Shown: positions 50,124 through 61,140, numbered from the stretch's first letter. The stretch: DNA of 64,000 nucleotides from Amoebidium appalachense (GCA_963693365.1 CAVNZM010000006.1:1364001-1428000), one strand, 5' to 3'. Program-made: numbers and translations. The notes: generated by a model from the letters alone, not told the origin.

Positions 50124-50774
50124 CTTGTTGCGGTGTTCTCGTCTGACAGACCGGGCAACATGCAAGCAGTACTAGGTGGCGCCCATGAGCCCCCAGTGAC
50201 CCCACCAGCCAACGGCAGTAACCATCCCCTTGTGGTTACACCCGCGCCTGCCACTATGTGCATTCAACCCGGTTTTGGCGAGAACACCACCCCGGCAACA
50301 GAGCCCACCCCCGTTACTTGTGTAATGGAGGATAAGGCTCAAACTATCAAACAGGCAAAAACACTGACAACTGTGGTTACTCAACGAACACAAACGGATA
50401 ACAAGGAAAATTTCACCATTCAGTTGGAGACGGGGGTAGTATCGGGCGATAGTACGGCGACTGACGTGAGCGATTCAGAATTGCCCAAATCCAACATGTT
50501 TACGCAAGATACACCATCACCGATAGATGTAGAGCAAACAAAAAGTAAACGGCAAAGTAGGAGTGCTGAGAACAATCAATCGGATGTGGTTCAAGCCATA
50601 TCCGTGCACGTGCACAAGAATCCCATGGATTATGCGGCATCACCTGGCCGTTCGCAAAATATCATTGGTGCAGAACCGAACAATCAGCAACAGGGAACGA
50701 CGATTGGAGCATGGCAGGCTGTGACAGCTGTTACCAACGTAGTAACTGCAGTGGCAGTATGGTGGTTGTGGTAG
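50124..50774 (+). CDS. in-frame open extension after the TGA, copy A, with C-terminal hydrophobic anchor
   Basis: Immediately after TGA (50121-50123) the same frame stays open for 216 codons to TAG at 50772-50774; the first ATG inside it is at 50160. The product is acidic, Thr/Pro-rich and low in structure (FGENTTPATEPTP, ELPKSNMFTQDTPSP, KSKRQSRSAENN), and ends in a hydrophobic stretch (AWQAVTAVTNVVTAVAVWWL) like a tail anchor. Copy B keeps the frame with two length differences, 30 and 12 nt, both multiples of three, so the segment is probably translated in some form. How it is reached (66-nt intron 50101-50166, read-through or reinitiation) cannot be told from sequence alone. Confidence 0.55.
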   Translation, partial: LVAVFSSDRPGNMQAVLGGAHEPPVTPPANGSNHPLVVTPAPATMCIQPGFGENTTPATEPTPVTCVMEDKAQTIKQAKTLTTVVTQRTQTDNKENFTIQLETGVVSGDSTATDVSDSELPKSNMFTQDTPSPIDVEQTKSKRQSRSAENNQSDVVQAISVHVHKNPMDYAASPGRSQNIIGAEPNNQQQGTTIGAWQAVTAVTNVVTAVAVWWLW

Positions 50775-51073
50775 TGGGAGCAGTAAGCGGTAGATGGGTG
50801 CAATTGTTTTTTTGATGGGGCCATTTTTGTGTTGTATTTTGCTTTAAATGTACAGCAAGTTTAACGAATAACGGTTAGTATCCAGATTTCATAACGGTGG
50901 AATGGCTACGATATTCTCGTAGTAATCATGTGGTTACCATAGGGTTGATGTGCATTTCAAATGTGGATGGTGTTTGTCAGCATATAAGTGCCCCTGAGTG
51001 TATAGCAAACGAAATGTAGAACCTGAAACTGGACTGTTCATAGGGTGATATTGGATAATCAAAGATGAAGCAA

Positions 51074-51079
51074 AATAAA
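51074..51079 (+). promoter_or_regulatory. candidate polyadenylation signal, copy A
   Basis: AATAAA about 300 bases after the downstream frame's stop. Copy B has the equivalent at 61135-61140. A second AATAAA follows at 51128-51133. Confidence 0.5.
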
Positions 51080-51169
51080 ATAGTTTTTGTCTGGAAAGAC
51101 AGCTGATTACAATGAATTATATGAAACAATAAATGTGCACAAAGCATCTACAAGAACGAACAACTAGCC

Positions 51170-51355
51170 TATCTTTTACACCTTTGAATACCTTTCCCTC
51201 CTTTCCCAAGTCCTCCATGTACCAAAAACACTTGTGGGTGTTGTCCGAACCGTTGAATTCGATGTGGGTATTTGGCTCTCAGCGTCTGAACTTGTGGGGA
51301 GCTCGGTTACACTGTGCTTACAAAACCGTGAGTGTGCTTGCGTGTGTGTGTTTGT

Positions 51356-51386
<31 letters not shown>

Positions 51387-51469
51387 GGGGGGAAGGTGGG
51401 GGGGGGAGGGGGGGGAGGGGGGGGAGGGGGGTTCTGCGTGTCTGTGTGTCTGTGTGTCTTTTGTGTCAC

Positions 51470-51539
<70 letters not shown>

Positions 51540-51721
51540 GTGTGTGCGTGTGTGTGTGTGTTGTGTGTGTGTGTGTGCGTGCGTGTGTGTGTGTGTGTAT
51601 GCACATGTGTGCTTGCGGCCCCAGGCACGGTGTGCGTGCATGCCCAGTGTTTGAGTGTGCATATCTGCAACCGTGGGTAGGGGTGTGTGACACGGTGTGT
51701 GTGTGGGTGTGGGTGCAGGTC

Positions 51722-51764
<43 letters not shown>

Positions 51765-52439
51765 TGTGTCATGGTGTGTGTGTGTGTCATGGTGTGTGTG
51801 TGGGGGTGGGTGAGTGTGTGCACAACTTTGTGTGTGTGTGCGCGCGCGTGTGTGTGTGTGTGTGCGTGTGTGTGTGTGTGTGGGTATGTGTCTGTGTGTG
51901 CGCGCGCATGTGTGTGTGTGTTGAGCTACCGTATAGCCGTGGTGGGAAAAGGAATTAATGGGCATGTATTTTGTGTTGTGTTGTGTGTTGACAGAGGGAG
52001 TCAAGTCTGGGTAATGCCTGACTGCTTCTTTGTGAGCATACTGTATGTGTGCGGCATTTTCAGCCAAAAGTGCAGCTTAAGTGCTGACACAACCCCGCCC
52101 CTGCACACACACAAACTTAAACATGCACACACACTGGGAGGGAAGGGGGGAAGGGGGTGGGGCATGCAAGGAATGGGGGTGGGGGGGTGAGGGAAGGGGG
52201 CAGGCAGGGGATAGTGGGGGATGGGGGGGAGGGGGTCGGGGAGGGGGAGGGGGGGGGGGAGGGGGGGAGGGGAGGGGGGGGGGAGGGGAGGGGGGGGAGG
52301 GGGGGGGCCGGTGGGGGGGGGGGGGAGGGGGGGCTCACAGTGTTTGCACGCCGGCATAGCGCCATATGCCCTGGCTAGGGAATCTTGATTTTGAAACGCG
52401 GAGGGGGGTAGTAGCTAGTTTTTTTTTGTTTTTTTTTTT

Positions 52440-52478
<39 letters not shown>

Positions 52479-52675
52479 AGGGGGGGCCACCCACCCCTCT
52501 GGCTAGCAGGGGGAGGGGGGGGGAGGGGGGAGGGGGAGGGGGGGGGGCCACCAACCACATGCAGTAGGTGGGTCCCCCCCCCCTGGGGGAGACCCACCCC
52601 CCCACTCACCCAGGTCCCTCCCCCCCCCCTGGAGGGGTTGGGGAGGGGGGGGACCCACCCACCCCTGCGGCTACC

Positions 52676-52716
<41 letters not shown>

Positions 52717-53100
52717 GACGCACCCACTCCGGACGTCGATATTAAGCAGTGCACCTTAACTACTCTCCCCCCCCCATTTCAAATTCAAAAATCCCCTATC
52801 CCTAAGCTTTATATAAGCTTCTCAACAGCTTTCACGCGGCCTGCTTGCTTTAATAGCAACCTTGACCGATATGTAACGGCAGGCGGTCACGCTACACTGG
52901 GACACAATGCCTATTATGAGCTATATCAAGTTGGTTCAGTCAACAAAAGAACCGCTATTTAAATGCTCTTTGTTGCACCTTAGCGGAACGTCTAACGTGT
53001 TATAAAGACATTGGAAAAAAAAATAAGTAAATCAGGAGATGGAAAGATAGGCAACAAGTGTGAAGACAGTTATCGTGACTATCAGAATATTTGGGTGATA
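51170..53100. other. 2-kb spacer between the two duplicate copies
   Basis: Mostly GT-rich and G-rich repeats (51330-51935, 52140-52340, 52430-52720) with a (T)n(G)n composite at 52421-52478. Bases 52730-53100 are ordinary AT-rich sequence. I see no gene. Confidence 0.7.
51330..51935 (+). repeat. (GT)n, poly-G and GTGC-rich tract
   Basis: GT, poly-G (51370-51430) and a GT core (51473-51534), followed by degenerate GTGTGC units to about 51930. It lies just beyond the right end of duplicate copy A. Confidence 0.92.
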
Positions 53101-53103
53101 CAC

Positions 53104-53105
<2 letters not shown>

Positions 53106-53182
<77 letters not shown>

Positions 53183-53186
53183 ACAG
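53106..53186 (+). repeat. (CA)n tract at the left breakpoint of duplicate copy B
   Basis: About 36 CA units, then CACAGTCACTGCCACCT, which aligns with CACAGTCGCCTGCCACCT at 43208 in copy A. Sequence left of the tract does not match copy A. Confidence 0.85.
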
Positions 53187-53782
53187 TCACTGCCACCTAC
53201 TCATCCTTCTGCTTGCTGACCAGCTGTCAATTCATTGTCCTGTTCCCAATACTGTGTACCGCTTGTGATCGAATGGCTTGTGTGAACCTTGGTCTTTCTT
53301 TCTTTCTTTCTTTCTTTTAAAAAAAAGAGAGTGAAGTTGAGGGGGGGAGAGGGGGGGGGGGGGGGGGGGGGGGAGGAGTATTTGCCAGAAATTCGTGTGG
53401 TTCACAGGTTTCAACCTGTTGGGTATGTTGCTTGCTTCCATCCCTCCCTGTGTCGGTGCATGGTCCTTTGTGTTTTCATATAACATCATGCTTGCAGCTC
53501 CTCTATGCTATCTGTTGTCATCGGAAAGATATATTTCAGCTTTCTATCCTTGTTTTGGCCTGTTGTCTTTTTTTGTATTTGCTCTAACCTTTCCGCACAC
53601 CCCACAGCCACAGCCACACCGGGGGGCACACCAGCCAACGGTACAGCGCGCAGTCTGGAGTACGGCCTGCCCAGCATGCGCTATCTGCAGGCATACCCCC
53701 GCATGGGCCTCTACCTCAACCTGGCATCTGCTCTGTGTCTCAAGGTTGATCTGGACCGTGCTCAGGCTGTATGTATTGCATT

Positions 53783-53828
<46 letters not shown>

Positions 53829-54654
53829 ACACACACACGTGCCCACATACACACATGCTCACACACACACACACACACAAAAAAAAAAAACAGAAAGCAA
53901 GAAAGAAACCTTATAAACCATGTTGGTACAGGGCCCACACAGTCAAACAAGACCAAACGCCCAGTTGCATTCACAGGGGCAAATGGTCCCCCCCCCCCCC
54001 CCCCCCCCCCCCCTCCCCCACGTAGTAGATTGTGTGTACGTTGGGAATGTTTGCTTTGTATCTGTATAACATCCTTAACAACCCTCCCTCCCCCCGTGTG
54101 TTTGTTGCTGACTGTGCACACAGTGCATTTCACAGGCCATCAAGTACTTCCCCTCCAACGTGCCTCACCCCCCCAGGCCGTGCTGCTGACGGCATACCTC
54201 GAACTGCTCAAAGGTGCGGGCCTGTATGCTGATTGGCTAGCTGGTTGCCATGGTGACTGCGTGGCTGCGGATGTTAGGCAGGGCTGGATTGTGTGTTAAG
54301 TTATGTTGCAGCAGTGCATGGATGATGCATTGGTGCTTGTATGGCAACAAAGGCAAACACACGAACACCCAAGCGGTCGCTCGACATCCCCCCCCCCCCC
54401 CCCCCCCCCCCCCCCTTTTTCCTCCCGTGGGGACCCCGGGAGAATGGGTTTTGGTTTGGTTGCTTAGCCTCTTGAGTTTACTAGTTGTTGTTGCTTGTCA
54501 TCCTATGCACAACACGTCGTGTTGTTGTCTTCAAATTATTGTGTCGTATAGTTTAACGATCCTACCCCCCCTCTCCCTCCCCCCCCCCCCCCCCCCCCCC
54601 TCCCCCTCCCCCCTCTCCCCCCCCCCCTCCCCCCCCCCTCCCCTCCCCCTCTCT

Positions 54655-54772
54655 CCTGAAGATGGGCTCTACTAATTATGTGTGCCCTGTACGCTCTTTT
54701 TAGCAATCCGGCATCGTGCTGTCCATTGTGAACGTGTAACCCACTTCGTACTCTGTTACGCATTATAACCCA
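54655..54772 (+). repeat. dispersed ~110-bp repeat, copy 6
   Basis: Preceded by a long C-rich block. Starts CCTGAAGATGGGCTCTACTA and ends CGTACTCTGTTACGCATTAT, followed by C-rich and CA-rich sequence. Paralogous to copy 5 in the duplication. Confidence 0.6.
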
Positions 54773-54801
54773 TCCCCCCTCCCCCCCTCTGCACTACACA
54801 C

Positions 54802-54802
<1 letters not shown>

Positions 54803-54877
<75 letters not shown>

Positions 54878-54959
54878 TCACACACACGCACACACGCACA
54901 CACGCACACGCACACGCACACGCACAGGCACACGCACATGCACATGCACACGCACGCAT

Positions 54960-55012
<53 letters not shown>

Positions 55013-55031
55013 CACACACACACACACACAG
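54803..55031 (+). repeat. (CA)n with CGCA-rich centre, ~230 bp
   Basis: CA core, interrupted CGCACA units at about 54870-54965, then CA again directly to the acceptor AG of the CNOT10 fragment's last exon. Much longer than the matching tract in copy A. Confidence 0.93.
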
Positions 55032-55583
55032 GCAAAATCCCCCGTGCTCTGGCTGCGATCAAGCAGCATGCGGTACGCCCCGTGGCTCCCACCCCCCCCA
55101 TGGGCCAGGCCAGTCCCAGCCCGATGGTCCGCAGACAGCCTCAAACCCCCCACTGGGCCCGTTCGATAGATAGTGTGGGGGTACCGCATGCTGGCCGTGC
55201 GGTTAAATGTGTTTTAAAAAATTAATGTGTGTGTGTGATTGGTGGTTTGATGTTTTGATGAGGGACTGAAGTCACTGACACTGCCAGAAAATGCCGTGCG
55301 CAGGGCGACAGTTTAGTTGACTAAGGCAGTGTTTTCCTTTACGTTTTCTTTTTTTTTTTTTTTTTTTTTTTTTAAATGTGGTTTTCTTTATTTATTTAGT
55401 CTTCGGATATGATGTTGCAGCTAATACAGTTGGGAAGGTGTGTTTGGCATGTAGGAATACACGTCGGCTTTCAAATCAAAATCTCAAGTGTTCACATGCA
55501 GAGGTTTTTTGTCGATATTTTCATTCTTGTTTGGTGTAGTTATGTTAAGGTATAGTGTACAGGTGTAAGGGGGAATGGCGGTT

Positions 55584-55604
55584 AAGGTGGCCTGGGGCCA
55601 CCTT
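55584..55604 (+). other. hairpin, copy B of 45572-45592
   Basis: The 21 bases are identical to those in copy A; the flanking sequence is also closely conserved. Confidence 0.55.
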
Positions 55605-55739
55605 GTAGGGTCCCCGTGTGACATGCAGACGGTGTGGTGTATTGTATCTATCTGCTGCAGTAAATGTGCACCACAATTCAACATAAGCATGTTTGGTATT
55701 GTGGTGGTCATCCGGGCATGTGCAACACAACAAACAATT

Positions 55740-56615
55740 GTGTCAATGCATTGTGTGTGAAGATTTGTGAATATAACGCCAAGGCGTGTATAGTAATTAC
55801 CGATGTGTATCGGTGTCCTTAAGCTTGTGTGTTTGTGTCATTTGCCATCGTGTCATAGTGTGCGACCTTCAGTACGTGACGGGAGGTGCGACATGGTGAT
55901 ATGAAGGGCAGGCGGGGGAGGAATGAGCAGCCTCGGAGGAGGGGCAGGGAAGGTGTGTACATGTTGGGGGGGGGGGGGGGGGGGGGGGGGGTTATGAGTA
56001 GGTCAGGACTCCGGGCCCAAGGAAAGCTTTTTAAGGTCTAAAAGTTCAGTCTGCAATCGAATCCTCCCTCCCAGGCTAGCCCCTATTAATCCCCTCCCCC
56101 CCCCTCCCCCTCCCCCCCCCCCCCCCCCCCCCACCCACCCACCCTCAGCTCCAACCCCCCGATTCCTTGCAAAATGAAGAATCTTGCAGGGTTTTTATTC
56201 ATGAGCTCTGCTTAAACCCCCGAAAATCAGGATAACACAGCCAAAAATTCAAAGTGCCTGCTGACGTTACGGTGTCGCATAAAACTGTTACAGCCATGGT
56301 ACGGATTATTACATATTTAGGGAGGTCAACAACAAACTGTGCACCATGTCCCGTGTGTTACTATGATACAGTCATCACCATGGCCAAGCGGATCATCAAA
56401 GCTCAACCTGTGGTAAAACCTACGAGAATCCACAAACCAAACAACCAAAGGTGATTCCCCCAGCCTTCGTGGTCATTTCCATAACCCAACCTAATGAACT
56501 ATTCCTCCCCCCCCCCCCCCCCCCCCCCGGCAACAACTGTTGCGTACGCACGCTACACACCATACAAATTAAACTGAACAGCCACTGAGTGTGCAAGCAC
56601 TGTATATACTAAGCC

Positions 56616-56662
<47 letters not shown>

Positions 56663-57190
56663 AAAAAAAAAAAAAAGGAAGAACGAAAGATAGAAAAAAA
56701 GAAAGAAAGAAAAGAAAAAACAGTAAAAAATCCTTGCAATGAGGCCAATACCCCCCCCCCCCCCATCTCCCCCTCCACAGAAGGACTCCTATCTGGCTTA
56801 ACCTTCTCTATTTCATAGAGTTCGTAACCTCACGAAGCATATCAGTTAAGGAGAGTCAGAATTTTCATTGAATCTATGCACATAAGAAGTTCAAAGCTCC
56901 GAGGATTTCTAGCATCAGGCGCTTGAAGAACGAACTTACAGTAACTGTGCATCTGAGACTAAGCAGACATACAAAATCAACCAAATATGGAGCAAATATG
57001 CGTTCCAGGAATTTTTCCAGATGCGAAAACTGAGTCTCCCGGATCCGGAAGGAGATAATGAAGCTGTGCTTTCCAGGGCTAAGCAAATTCTGCCCCACAA
57101 ACTTTCAGACCATATGAGTAGGGTATCAATTCTAGTAAACCCTACGCGAATGCACATATCCACAAAATTTTAAACTTCCCATATTTACCT
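55740..57190. other. spacer in copy B without a recognised gene
   Basis: Poly-G at about 55964-55990, poly-C at about 56100-56132, 56506-56528 and 56617-56652, the last followed by poly-A. A short frame from 56295 (MVRIITYLGRSTTN) has no supporting features. Bases 56870-57190 align with the flanks of the F-box/LRR gene in copy A. Confidence 0.5.
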
Positions 57191-57201
57191 TGTACTACAC
57201 A

Positions 57202-58815
57202 TAGGCCCTTGCAAAAATATCCCGGTTTTTGCCCTGAATATCATTCGGGATATATCACGAAAATATCGAATGTTGCCCTCAATATCACAAAAGTATCCCG
57301 CCAAAAGCCCCTGAATATCATTTAAAAAAATTTCTTTGGCTGACGGAAAGATATGCAAGTATGCACGGCATACTGAGAAGACAATAAAAAAAATAAAAAA
57401 CTTCACGAGTTATCCAGTAACAAGTGCATACTGAGATACACACTTCACTTTCACTTCGATCTCTTAGCTGTCACGTCAACTTTTTTTCCCGATTCTTCAC
57501 CATGGCAGGTATATAAAGGCTTTCGTTTCTTCTTTTTGTGGTGGGAGGGAGTCCCACTCAGGGGAACGTGACTGCAGCGTGTGTGTGGTGTGGCCTGGTG
57601 TATTCCTACTGCTGTGAGAGTGTGGGGGCATCTCCCTTTCGCGGAGTTTCTCGCTTGAGAAGTGGTTTCTTCAACGCCTGGTGGTCCACTGCAACCTATG
57701 GTAACTTCTACACGCTGTCTACGCTTCTACGCGATCTATTGGCGGTGGGCTGCTGCAACTTCTTCAGCTACTTCTGCGCTGCGTGAGTGGAGGGGCGGCT
57801 ACTTGGTCGTCAGGGAGCTTTCCAAGTGACTGCCAGTCCTTAGCCTCCAGTCGTGTGGCAATGACCGGGTTTGCTTGCATGCATTCTGTAATTGTGTTTT
57901 TCTGTGTGTCCTGCCACAACTAGGCCACCTTATCAGAGAGCTAGATGCAGTTTCTCCGGGTTATCTAGGGGCCGGGCCCGTTGGGATTGTTTTTTAGCAC
58001 AGATTTGGTCTGCATTGCTCTTTTAGAGGCTGACTTGCTTGCTGTGCCTCGGTAGGTTTTGAGGGGGGCCTGGTGGGAAGCAGCAGTAATGATGTCTTCT
58101 TGCGGAGTGTGGTCTGGTCAACATCGATGCATATGACTAGTTGGAGCAAACTAGTCTCACGCATACACGTACACTTCAAGGTTTTGCCCGCTGGTGTCCT
58201 TTGCCACTTGTCGCTTTATATTTATTTCGTAGCTTTGGCTTTTTCAGTTCTATTGGTGGGTATGTAGCCTGTGGCTGCACGTTGCCTTCATCAACGGATC
58301 AATAAAACCGAGTCAAAAGAAGAAAAAAAAATCATATAAATACTCAATGTGACGACCGTTTTTGCCCTGAATATCACGAAAATATCCCTATTTTTACCCA
58401 AATAAGGAAATATACAGGTTTTGTTTCGATTTCCGCTATTTTTGTGAGATCCCTTGAGAGAGCATATACCCCAAGATTATCAATCTAAGGACAATCCGAA
58501 GCAATCCGGTCGCTTTTAGGCCCTTTTTAGGCTAAAACAGAAGATTTGGTAGTGCAGGATGTGTGAATAAGAGTTTTCTGTAACTTTTTGTAGTAGTTTT
58601 CACATATTTTTTTATTGAAAACAAGGGATATATCCCGCTTTTAAAGCCGTGATATATTCTGCCCTGAAAGATACTTTTGATATATCATTTTTTGGTCCGT
58701 CCCCTGAATATCATTTGATATATCTTGACATGCCCCTGAATATCACGAGATATATCAAGTATCGAATTGGCCCCTGAATATCAAAAGATAATCGGGATAT
58801 GTTTGCAAGGGCCTA
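57202..58815. mobile_element. hAT-like non-autonomous DNA transposon, 1614 bp
   Basis: The ends are inverted repeats, TAGGCCCTTGCAAA at 57202 and its exact complement ending at 58815. The match extends to about 23 bp with one mismatch (ATATCCCG follows). ACTACACA directly flanks both sides (57194-57201 and 58816-58823), an 8-bp target duplication. Copy A has the unoccupied site ACTACGCA in the matching place near 48779. An 8-bp duplication with TAG-starting ends fits the hAT superfamily. Inside each end are several subterminal copies of CCCTGAATATCA and GATATATC. No transposase is encoded. The central part (about 57430-58320) has different composition and looks like a separate transcription unit. 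Confidence 0.88.
57512..58306 (+). other. possible transcription unit carried inside the hAT-like element
   Basis: TATAAA at 57512-57517 follows CACCATGGCAG, and AATAAA at 58301-58306 is followed by an A-rich stretch (AGTCAAAAGAAG then nine A). Between them the sequence is of balanced composition, unlike the AT-rich ends. The longest + frame (57538-57786) has no early ATG, and no protein family was recognised. It could be a captured or retro-inserted gene fragment or a non-coding RNA. Confidence 0.35.
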
Positions 58816-59019
58816 ACTACACACAAAGCACACAAAAAACGGAGCCTCCTATTTTTGTTTTATCCAATGTTGGAATGTGATGCGTGCGTAGCCAACCAGG
58901 AGGCCGCATTGGTGAGCCACCCTCGGCGAGCTTGGCTAAGCAAGATCCGAGCCGATCCGAGGATTCCGAGCTCGATCGCGGCCAACAGAGGCCAACAGCC
59001 AACCCTTGGGCCTGCTGCA

Positions 59020-59025
59020 TATAAA
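59020..59025 (+). promoter_or_regulatory. TATA box, copy B
   Basis: GCATATAAACACAG lies 214 bases before the ATG at 59234, in sequence closely matching copy A. Confidence 0.6.
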
Positions 59026-59233
59026 CACAGGCACCAAACTCACAAGAGACACATACAACAGCAGCTCTACCAGAAGAAGATACAAAAACCCTATCCAAAT
59101 ACAATCTGAAAACAGTGAAAACGCGTCACTACTTTCCTACTATCATCAACATCATTGCCCTGAATTCTGGCAATACACACACGGCTTTACATTCTTGCAG
59201 GTATTTGAAACACAAACGCACAACTGTTACAAT

Positions 59234-60164
59234 ATGGCGTCCATCCTCGCCACCAGTTCCAGCGGTGCCCTTGGTGCACACGGTTTCGAGCTGTCACGCA
59301 ACATCTGTGCTGCCCTCTCCACTGGTGTGCGTGCAGCCATGGCACGTCGGGCAGGCACCCAGGTAGCCAACGCAACAAGTGTTCTGCGCACCAGCCGTGG
59401 CCTGCACACTTCTCCTCCACGTCTGCACTGGTGCAAGAACTGGAGCCCTCTCCCCACCTCCCCCACCACCAGGCGCCGCACCTACTGCGGCAGAGACTCT
59501 GGCCAAGGGGGCCGCAGGCGGCTACAAGGGCCACTACAACAACTATCATTGGTGGTACGCCAACCAGCACAACACTGGCGGCAGGCGCCGCTTCCGCCTA
59601 ATTCCCATTCTGGCAACCATCGGGGGTTTGTGGGCCATATGCGAGTACAAGTCACTCAAGAAGGAGTTCAGGCGCTACCGCAACGGTGCTGAGGCCGAGA
59701 TTGAGCAACTGAAGGTCGAGGCTGCCAGCGTTATGGAGACGGCCCGTGCATACCAGAAGGCCCTGCGCAGTGACGGGGACATTCTCAAGAGGTTTTCCAG
59801 CCGTGTGGAATCGAGTGTGGGTGCATTGGAGAATAAGCAGGTCACGTGGGGCACCGTCGTGGCTGAGCTCAAGCAGGCCGTTAACGATGTGCACAATGAC
59901 GTCATGGCCCACGCCCCTCTGCCCCCTCCGCGTGTTTCGCAGCCGGCTAAGGCAGAATCTAACGTCCACCACCACCACCACCCCCATCGCATCAACACGG
60001 CCAACGGTCGCACTGTGGCATACACCGAGAAATTTTCTGAGGACCGTGACGCCGCCGCAAATAGCCGCGGTTTTCACCGTCATTGGCACCACCATCGTCG
60101 CGAATGGGACAACCGCTCAGACTGGCCGGAGGATTATGGCCGTGAGGGCAGGCGGGGAGATTGA
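59234..60164 (+). pseudogene. mitochondrial-type membrane/coiled-coil gene, copy B, +1 frameshift
   Basis: Starts ATGGCGTCC like copy A and reads the same presequence to WCKNW. One extra base in the C-rich stretch at about 59449-59470 then shifts the frame, so the proline segment becomes SPLPTSPTTRRRT. The original frame is open again from about 59379 and matches copy A through the membrane span, coiled coil and His-rich tail to the same TGA (60162-60164). All other length differences keep the frame. Either a recent single-base lesion or a base-calling error in a C run. The body of the gene is otherwise well conserved. Confidence 0.75.
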
Positions 60165-60833
60165 CTTGTTGCGGTGTTCTCGTCAGACCGACCAGGCAAC
60201 ATGCAAGTAGTGCTGGGTGGCGCCCCTGATCCCCTAGTGACCTCACCAGCCAGCGGCAGTGACCAGCCCCTTGTGGTTACACCCGCACCTGCGGCACAAT
60301 GTGGAAGAGACAAGCGGTCTGCTACTGTATGCACACACCCCTGTTTTGGCGAGAACACCACCCCGGCAACAGAGCCCACCCCCATTGCTTGTCTGATGGA
60401 GGATAAGGCTCAAACTCAACAGGCTACACAATCGACGACTCCACGAACACAAACGGATAGCAAGGAAACTTTCACCATTCAGTTGGAGAGGGGGGCAGCA
60501 TCGGGCGACAGTACGGCGACTGGCGTGAGCGAACCGGAATTGCCCAAATCTAATATGTTCACACAAGATACACCATCCCCGTTAGATGTAGAGCAGTCAA
60601 AAAGTAAACGGCAAAGCAGGAGCGCTGAAAACAACGATTCGGATGTAAGTTCAGTCATATCAGTGCACATGCACAAGAATCCCATGGGTGATGCGGCATC
60701 ACCTGGCCGTTCACAAAATATCATTGGTGCAGAACCCACCAATCAGCAACAGGGAACGAAGAATGGAGCATGGCAGGCGGTGACTGCTATTACCAACGTA
60801 GTAACTGCAGTGGCCGTGTGGTGGTTATGGTAG
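60165..60833 (+). CDS. in-frame open extension after the TGA, copy B
   Basis: As in copy A, the frame after TGA stays open, here for 222 codons to TAG at 60831-60833; the first ATG is at 60201. Compared with copy A it has a 30-nt insertion (around RDKRSATVC) and a 12-nt deletion, both frame-preserving. The last 20 codons (WQAVTAITNVVTAVAVWWLW) are almost unchanged. A 66-nt GT...AG segment at 60142-60207 would splice out the stop, as in copy A. Confidence 0.55.
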   Translation, partial: LVAVFSSDRPGNMQVVLGGAPDPLVTSPASGSDQPLVVTPAPAAQCGRDKRSATVCTHPCFGENTTPATEPTPIACLMEDKAQTQQATQSTTPRTQTDSKETFTIQLERGAASGDSTATGVSEPELPKSNMFTQDTPSPLDVEQSKSKRQSRSAENNDSDVSSVISVHMHKNPMGDAASPGRSQNIIGAEPTNQQQGTKNGAWQAVTAITNVVTAVAVWWLW

Positions 60834-61134
60834 TGGGAGCAGTAGGCGGTAGACGGGTGCAAGGTTTTCAACAACGGGTCCATTTTTGGTGTTGTATTTT
60901 GCTTTTAATGTACAGCAAGTTTAATTTAACCGTTAGTATGTTAGTATCATGGCAAGATTTCATAACGATGCCAGGTATCCTCGTAGTGTTGATGTGGTAA
61001 CATAATGGGCTTTATGTGGATTGATTGGATGGTGTTTATTGGCATATAAGTGCCTCTGAGTGTATAGCGTACGAAAAGGAGAACCTGAAGCTGGATTGTT
61101 CATAGGGTGATATTGAATGGTCAAAGATAAAGAA

Positions 61135-61140
61135 AATAAA
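61135..61140 (+). promoter_or_regulatory. candidate polyadenylation signal, copy B
   Basis: AATAAA about 300 bases downstream of the extension's stop, in the same relative position as in copy A. Confidence 0.5.

Larger units (their letters stand above)
53608..55169 (+). pseudogene. CNOT10 3' fragment (exons 14-16 only), frameshifted
   Basis: Exon 14' 53608-53768 is intact (161 nt, two or three substitutions such as KVDLDRAQA for KGDVDRAQA). Exon 15' 54124-54213 is 90 nt against 91 in CNOT10: one base is missing in or beside the run of seven C at about 54167-54174, which shifts the frame to a TGA a few codons later. Exon 16' begins at 55032. A further small length change near its end removes the parent stop. 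There is no start codon or upstream exon in this copy, so it is a truncated, decaying duplicate unless it is spliced to something unseen. Confidence 0.88.

Noticed and set aside
56254-56454. 66-codon + frame in copy B.
   Set aside because: No features, and the aligned part of copy A does not keep the frame.
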